Shown in pieces: positions 61,945 through 64,000 of a stretch of 64,000 nt of DNA. Each line of letters begins with the position of its first letter. Position 1 is the first letter of the stretch. A program made the translations under genes and the position numbers. Origin of the DNA: an uncultured Mucispirillum sp. (GTDB lineage Bacteria > Chrysiogenota > Deferribacteres > Deferribacterales > Mucispirillaceae); the NCBI GenBank assembly GCA_944324495.1, contig CALUWN010000001.1, forward strand, positions 1-64,000, in the 5' to 3' direction. Below the pieces are notes generated by a model. It was given only the letters and a program-made list of their open reading frames with translations. It had not been told where the DNA came from and made no database searches.

Positions 61945-61962
61945 AACAGATATAAATGATAT

Positions 61963-62028
61963 AAACGAATTCATTTCGTTTGAAGCGTTAATTATAAAAA
62001 TACAGGACGTATTTTTATATAAAGAGGT
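61963..62028 (+). repeat. 66-bp direct repeat, copy 1
   Basis: Identical to 62066-62131 except one base (C versus T at 62008/62111). Each copy contains two hairpins: AAACGAA/TTCGTTT and AAAAATAC/GTATTTTT, followed by TATATAAAGAGGT. The 37 bases between the copies contain AGGAGGTGGTGA. The second copy supplies the leader of the next gene. Confidence 0.95.
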
Positions 62029-62065
62029 TAAGGGAGCCACAGGAGGTGGTGACTTTAGTAAGCGA

Positions 62066-62131
62066 AAACGAATTCATTTCGTTTGAAGCGTTAATTATAA
62101 AAATACAGGATGTATTTTTATATAAAGAGGT
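62066..62131 (+). repeat. 66-bp direct repeat, copy 2
   Basis: Copy 2 ends in AAAGAGGT, directly upstream of TATAATATG, so its AGAGG is the ribosome site of the Gfo/Idh gene. The unit carries two hairpins as in copy 1. The offset between copies is 103 bases. Confidence 0.95.
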
Positions 62132-62136
62132 ATAAT

Positions 62137-63108
62137 ATGTTGAATGTAGGCTTAATTGGTCTTGGTAAAATGGGTAAATATCACTTAAATTTATATGGTG
62201 ATATAAAAGATGTAAAATTAGTGGGAATTTGCGATGCAAATGCTGAAGTTGTAAATGAATTAGCAGAAAAAACAGGTGTTAAAGGCTACACTGATTATAA
62301 AGAAATGTTTCCATATGTGGATGCTATAACAATTGCCGCACCTACTCGTTTCCATTATGAAATTGCAAAAGAATGTTTACTTGCAGGTAAACATTTACTT
62401 GTGGAAAAACCTATTACTACAAATTACGACCAAGCAAAAGAGCTTTTTGACATAGCTATATCTAAAAACCTTGTACTACACATAGGGCATGTTGAAAGAT
62501 TTAATGGTGCAGTGCAGGAAATTAGAAAAATAACAGAAAACCCAAGGTTTGTAGAATCTAAAAGGGTGGCTCAGTTTAACCCGAATTTTAGAGCAGACAG
62601 CATTGTTCTTGATTTAATGATTCATGATATAGATATTATATTAAACCTTGTTGGAAGCCCTGTAAAATCTATTCAGGCTATGGGCTCAAAAGTATATACA
62701 GAGCTTGCTGATTTTGCTTCAGTAAATATAGCTTTTGAAAATGATACGGTTGCTAATCTTTTTGTCAGCCGTATGAGCCAGATAAAAGAAAGATACATGA
62801 CAGTATATGAAAAAGACGCCTTATATAAACTAGATTTCACTACTCAGGATATAAACATATACCGCCAAGGGCAGACTCAGCAAACAATTAGCGATAAAGA
62901 ATTAAGATATAAAAATGAGTTTATTCAAGAACGACTTTTTGTATACAAAGAAAATCCATTAAAAAGCGAAATAACTCACTTTATTAACTGCGTAACAGGA
63001 AAAACAAAAAGAACTGTTACTGTAGAGCATGATTTAGCATCATTAAATGTTGCTTTAAAAACAGATGAACTGTTACGAAAAGGCACTTTTGGCTATATTG
63101 ATTTATAA
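62137..63108 (+). CDS. Gfo/Idh/MocA-family oxidoreductase
   Basis: The 323-residue product has an N-terminal Rossmann domain (MLNVGLIGLGKMGKYHL) and a C-terminal alpha/beta dimer domain. The conserved catalytic block is EKPITTN (with Lys) and HIGHVERFN. In some bacteria, GnnA, a Gfo/Idh oxidase located next to lpxA, oxidises UDP-GlcNAc so that GnnB can aminate it. This gene sits exactly there, but no GnnB transaminase is visible, so the substrate is unproven. I choose ATG 62137 over an ATG 27 bases upstream, which would lie in the repeat. It is followed by an LpxI-like gene. Confidence 0.87.
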   Translation: MLNVGLIGLGKMGKYHLNLYGDIKDVKLVGICDANAEVVNELAEKTGVKGYTDYKEMFPYVDAITIAAPTRFHYEIAKECLLAGKHLLVEKPITTNYDQAKELFDIAISKNLVLHIGHVERFNGAVQEIRKITENPRFVESKRVAQFNPNFRADSIVLDLMIHDIDIILNLVGSPVKSIQAMGSKVYTELADFASVNIAFENDTVANLFVSRMSQIKERYMTVYEKDALYKLDFTTQDINIYRQGQTQQTISDKELRYKNEFIQERLFVYKENPLKSEITHFINCVTGKTKRTVTVEHDLASLNVALKTDELLRKGTFGYIDL

Positions 63109-63122
63109 TATTTAGGTGGTAG

Positions 63123-63581
63123 ATGCCAGAAGAGTATCTTTTTAAAATAGATAAAAATTTTCGTTCAGGTAAAAAAGCAGGTAAGAAAATCATTATTGAT
63201 ATTTCTTATGGAGCTCATATTTCTTATGCTTTAGAACGAAATGATGCAGGGCAGACTGTTGTTGTAAAAAATAAAACTATTATGGCTGTAGAATCTTTTG
63301 AAGGAAAGTATGAAACCATTAAAAGGGGCAGCAGCTTATCAAACGGTAAGTCATGCGTTGTTATAATGAATAAACTATCCGTAAGTGATAAAGATAGGGT
63401 TGTAGTTAATGCAGAACTATTAAATCTGCTTGCTGATAATAAAGTTGAAGCTCTTGCTTTGGAAGAAAATATTTTTATAGAAAACATAGAAGATTTTAAA
63501 AAGCAGGCAGCAAAACAGAAAATTATATTATTATCTTTTAGTAAAGATGATGTTTTAAATCTTATGGGTAAAGGAAATTGA
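63123..63581 (+). CDS. lpxI: LpxI C-terminal-domain protein (UDP-2,3-diacylglucosamine hydrolase family), short
   Basis: LpxI cleaves UDP-2,3-diacylglucosamine to lipid X and UMP. The usual protein is about 270 residues with two domains. This 152-residue product matches only the C-terminal DUF1009 part: LERNDAGQTVVVKNKTIMAV, then SFEGKYETIKRG and ILLSF near the end. The first 30 residues (MPEEYLFKIDKNFRSGKKAG) are unlike the family's N-terminal domain, so it is a shortened form that may not be fully active. The start follows AGGTGG. It overlaps the next gene by one base. Confidence 0.75.
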   Translation: MPEEYLFKIDKNFRSGKKAGKKIIIDISYGAHISYALERNDAGQTVVVKNKTIMAVESFEGKYETIKRGSSLSNGKSCVVIMNKLSVSDKDRVVVNAELLNLLADNKVEALALEENIFIENIEDFKKQAAKQKIILLSFSKDDVLNLMGKGN

Positions 63582-64000
63582 TGGATATAATTATCTTAAT
63601 ATTTATAGGTTTAATTGGGCTTTCTTTTGGCAGCTTTATGAATGTATTAATTGTACGTGTTCCAAAAGATTTAAGTATAGTTAAGCCTTCCTCATACTGC
63701 CCACAATGTATGGAAGATTTAACTTGGAAAGATAATATACCATTATTAAGTTATATTTTATTAAAGGGCAGGTGCAGATACTGTGGTAAAAGAATACCTT
63801 TAATGTATCCTGTTACAGAATTAATTACTGGTCTGCTTTTTATAATGGTTTATTTAAAGTTTGGTTTAGAGCTGGACTTTTTTAAATATATTATTTTTGT
63901 TTTTTTGGTACTTACTGTATCATTTACAGATATTTATACATCTACTGATGAGTTTGATACAGGTATGATACCAACAGTTTATATTGCTTTGGGAATACTT
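63581..64000 (+). CDS. pilD: Prepilin peptidase (A24 family), 3' end beyond window
   Basis: The ATG at 63581 overlaps the LpxI stop (TGATG), and the frame is open to the window end (140 codons). The N-terminus MDIIILIFIGLIGLSFGSFMNVLIVRVP is the family start, followed by the zinc cysteines CPQC and CRYC about 30 residues apart. The first catalytic Asp is in FTDIYT. Prepilin peptidase cleaves and methylates type IV pilins and pseudopilins. The second catalytic motif lies beyond the window. Confidence 0.88.
   Translation, partial: MDIIILIFIGLIGLSFGSFMNVLIVRVPKDLSIVKPSSYCPQCMEDLTWKDNIPLLSYILLKGRCRYCGKRIPLMYPVTELITGLLFIMVYLKFGLELDFFKYIIFVFLVLTVSFTDIYTSTDEFDTGMIPTVYIALGIL

Noticed and set aside
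62029-62065. AGGAGGTGGTGA between the 66-bp repeats as a start of a small gene
   Set aside because: GTG ACT TAG-type frames close within a few codons, and no product can be supported.

Overview
The window is a low-GC (about 30%), gene-dense stretch of a Gram-negative, flagellated bacterium. It has an outer-membrane set (bamA, skp, lpxD, fabZ, lpxA, lpxI-like), a flagellar motor and export operon, ATP-type PEP carboxykinase, a Dcu-type C4-dicarboxylate transporter, a class II superoxide reductase and FAD-dependent thymidylate synthase. This points to a strictly anaerobic or microaerophilic lineage. The gene orders and AT-richness fit the Deferribacterota, perhaps a host-associated Mucispirillum-like member. 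That assignment is inference from gene content, not from a search.

Layout: 1-6.9 kb is the rimP-nusA-ylxR-infB-rbfA-truB operon behind a structured leader. 7-9.9 kb holds a DUF302 protein and three secreted proteins with near-identical signal peptides. 9.9-12.4 kb is rpsO-pnp. 12.4-18.1 kb holds envelope proteins, dut, a glycogen phosphorylase, a hotdog thioesterase and an apparent globin-PsiE fusion. 18.1-22 kb (minus) is GNAT, a SPATA20-like thioredoxin-fold protein and an NhaC antiporter. 22-26.6 kb is motAB-fliLNOPQ behind a clear sigma-28 promoter. 26.9-36.4 kb mixes a membrane phosphoesterase, two orphan ABC binding lipoproteins, an LprI-like protein, Hsp20 under a CIRCE operator, a Dcu transporter, a divergent DUF362/AraC pair and superoxide reductase.

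36.5-40.8 kb (minus) is the most unusual part: eight small helical proteins in tandem. Most carry Sec or lipoprotein signals, and at least six share a recognisable C-terminal core, so this looks like a lineage-specific envelope gene family. 40.9-45.1 kb holds an HNH protein, pckA, a Firmicutes-style Xre/membrane regulator flanked by a decayed copy of the pckA 3' end, a dispersed palindromic repeat and a second LprI-like protein whose promoter contains a perfect 20-bp palindrome. 45.3-50.5 kb is alaS, cheX, an M16 peptidase and a lipoprotein.

50.9-64 kb is a long housekeeping and envelope run: rpmE-thyX-DUF1385-prfA-prmC-murA-hisG-bamA-skp-lpxD-fabZ-lpxA, then a pair of 66-bp direct repeats, a Gfo/Idh oxidoreductase, a protein equivalent to only the C-terminal half of LpxI, and the start of a prepilin peptidase cut by the window end. 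No tRNA, rRNA, CRISPR array or transposase gene was seen.
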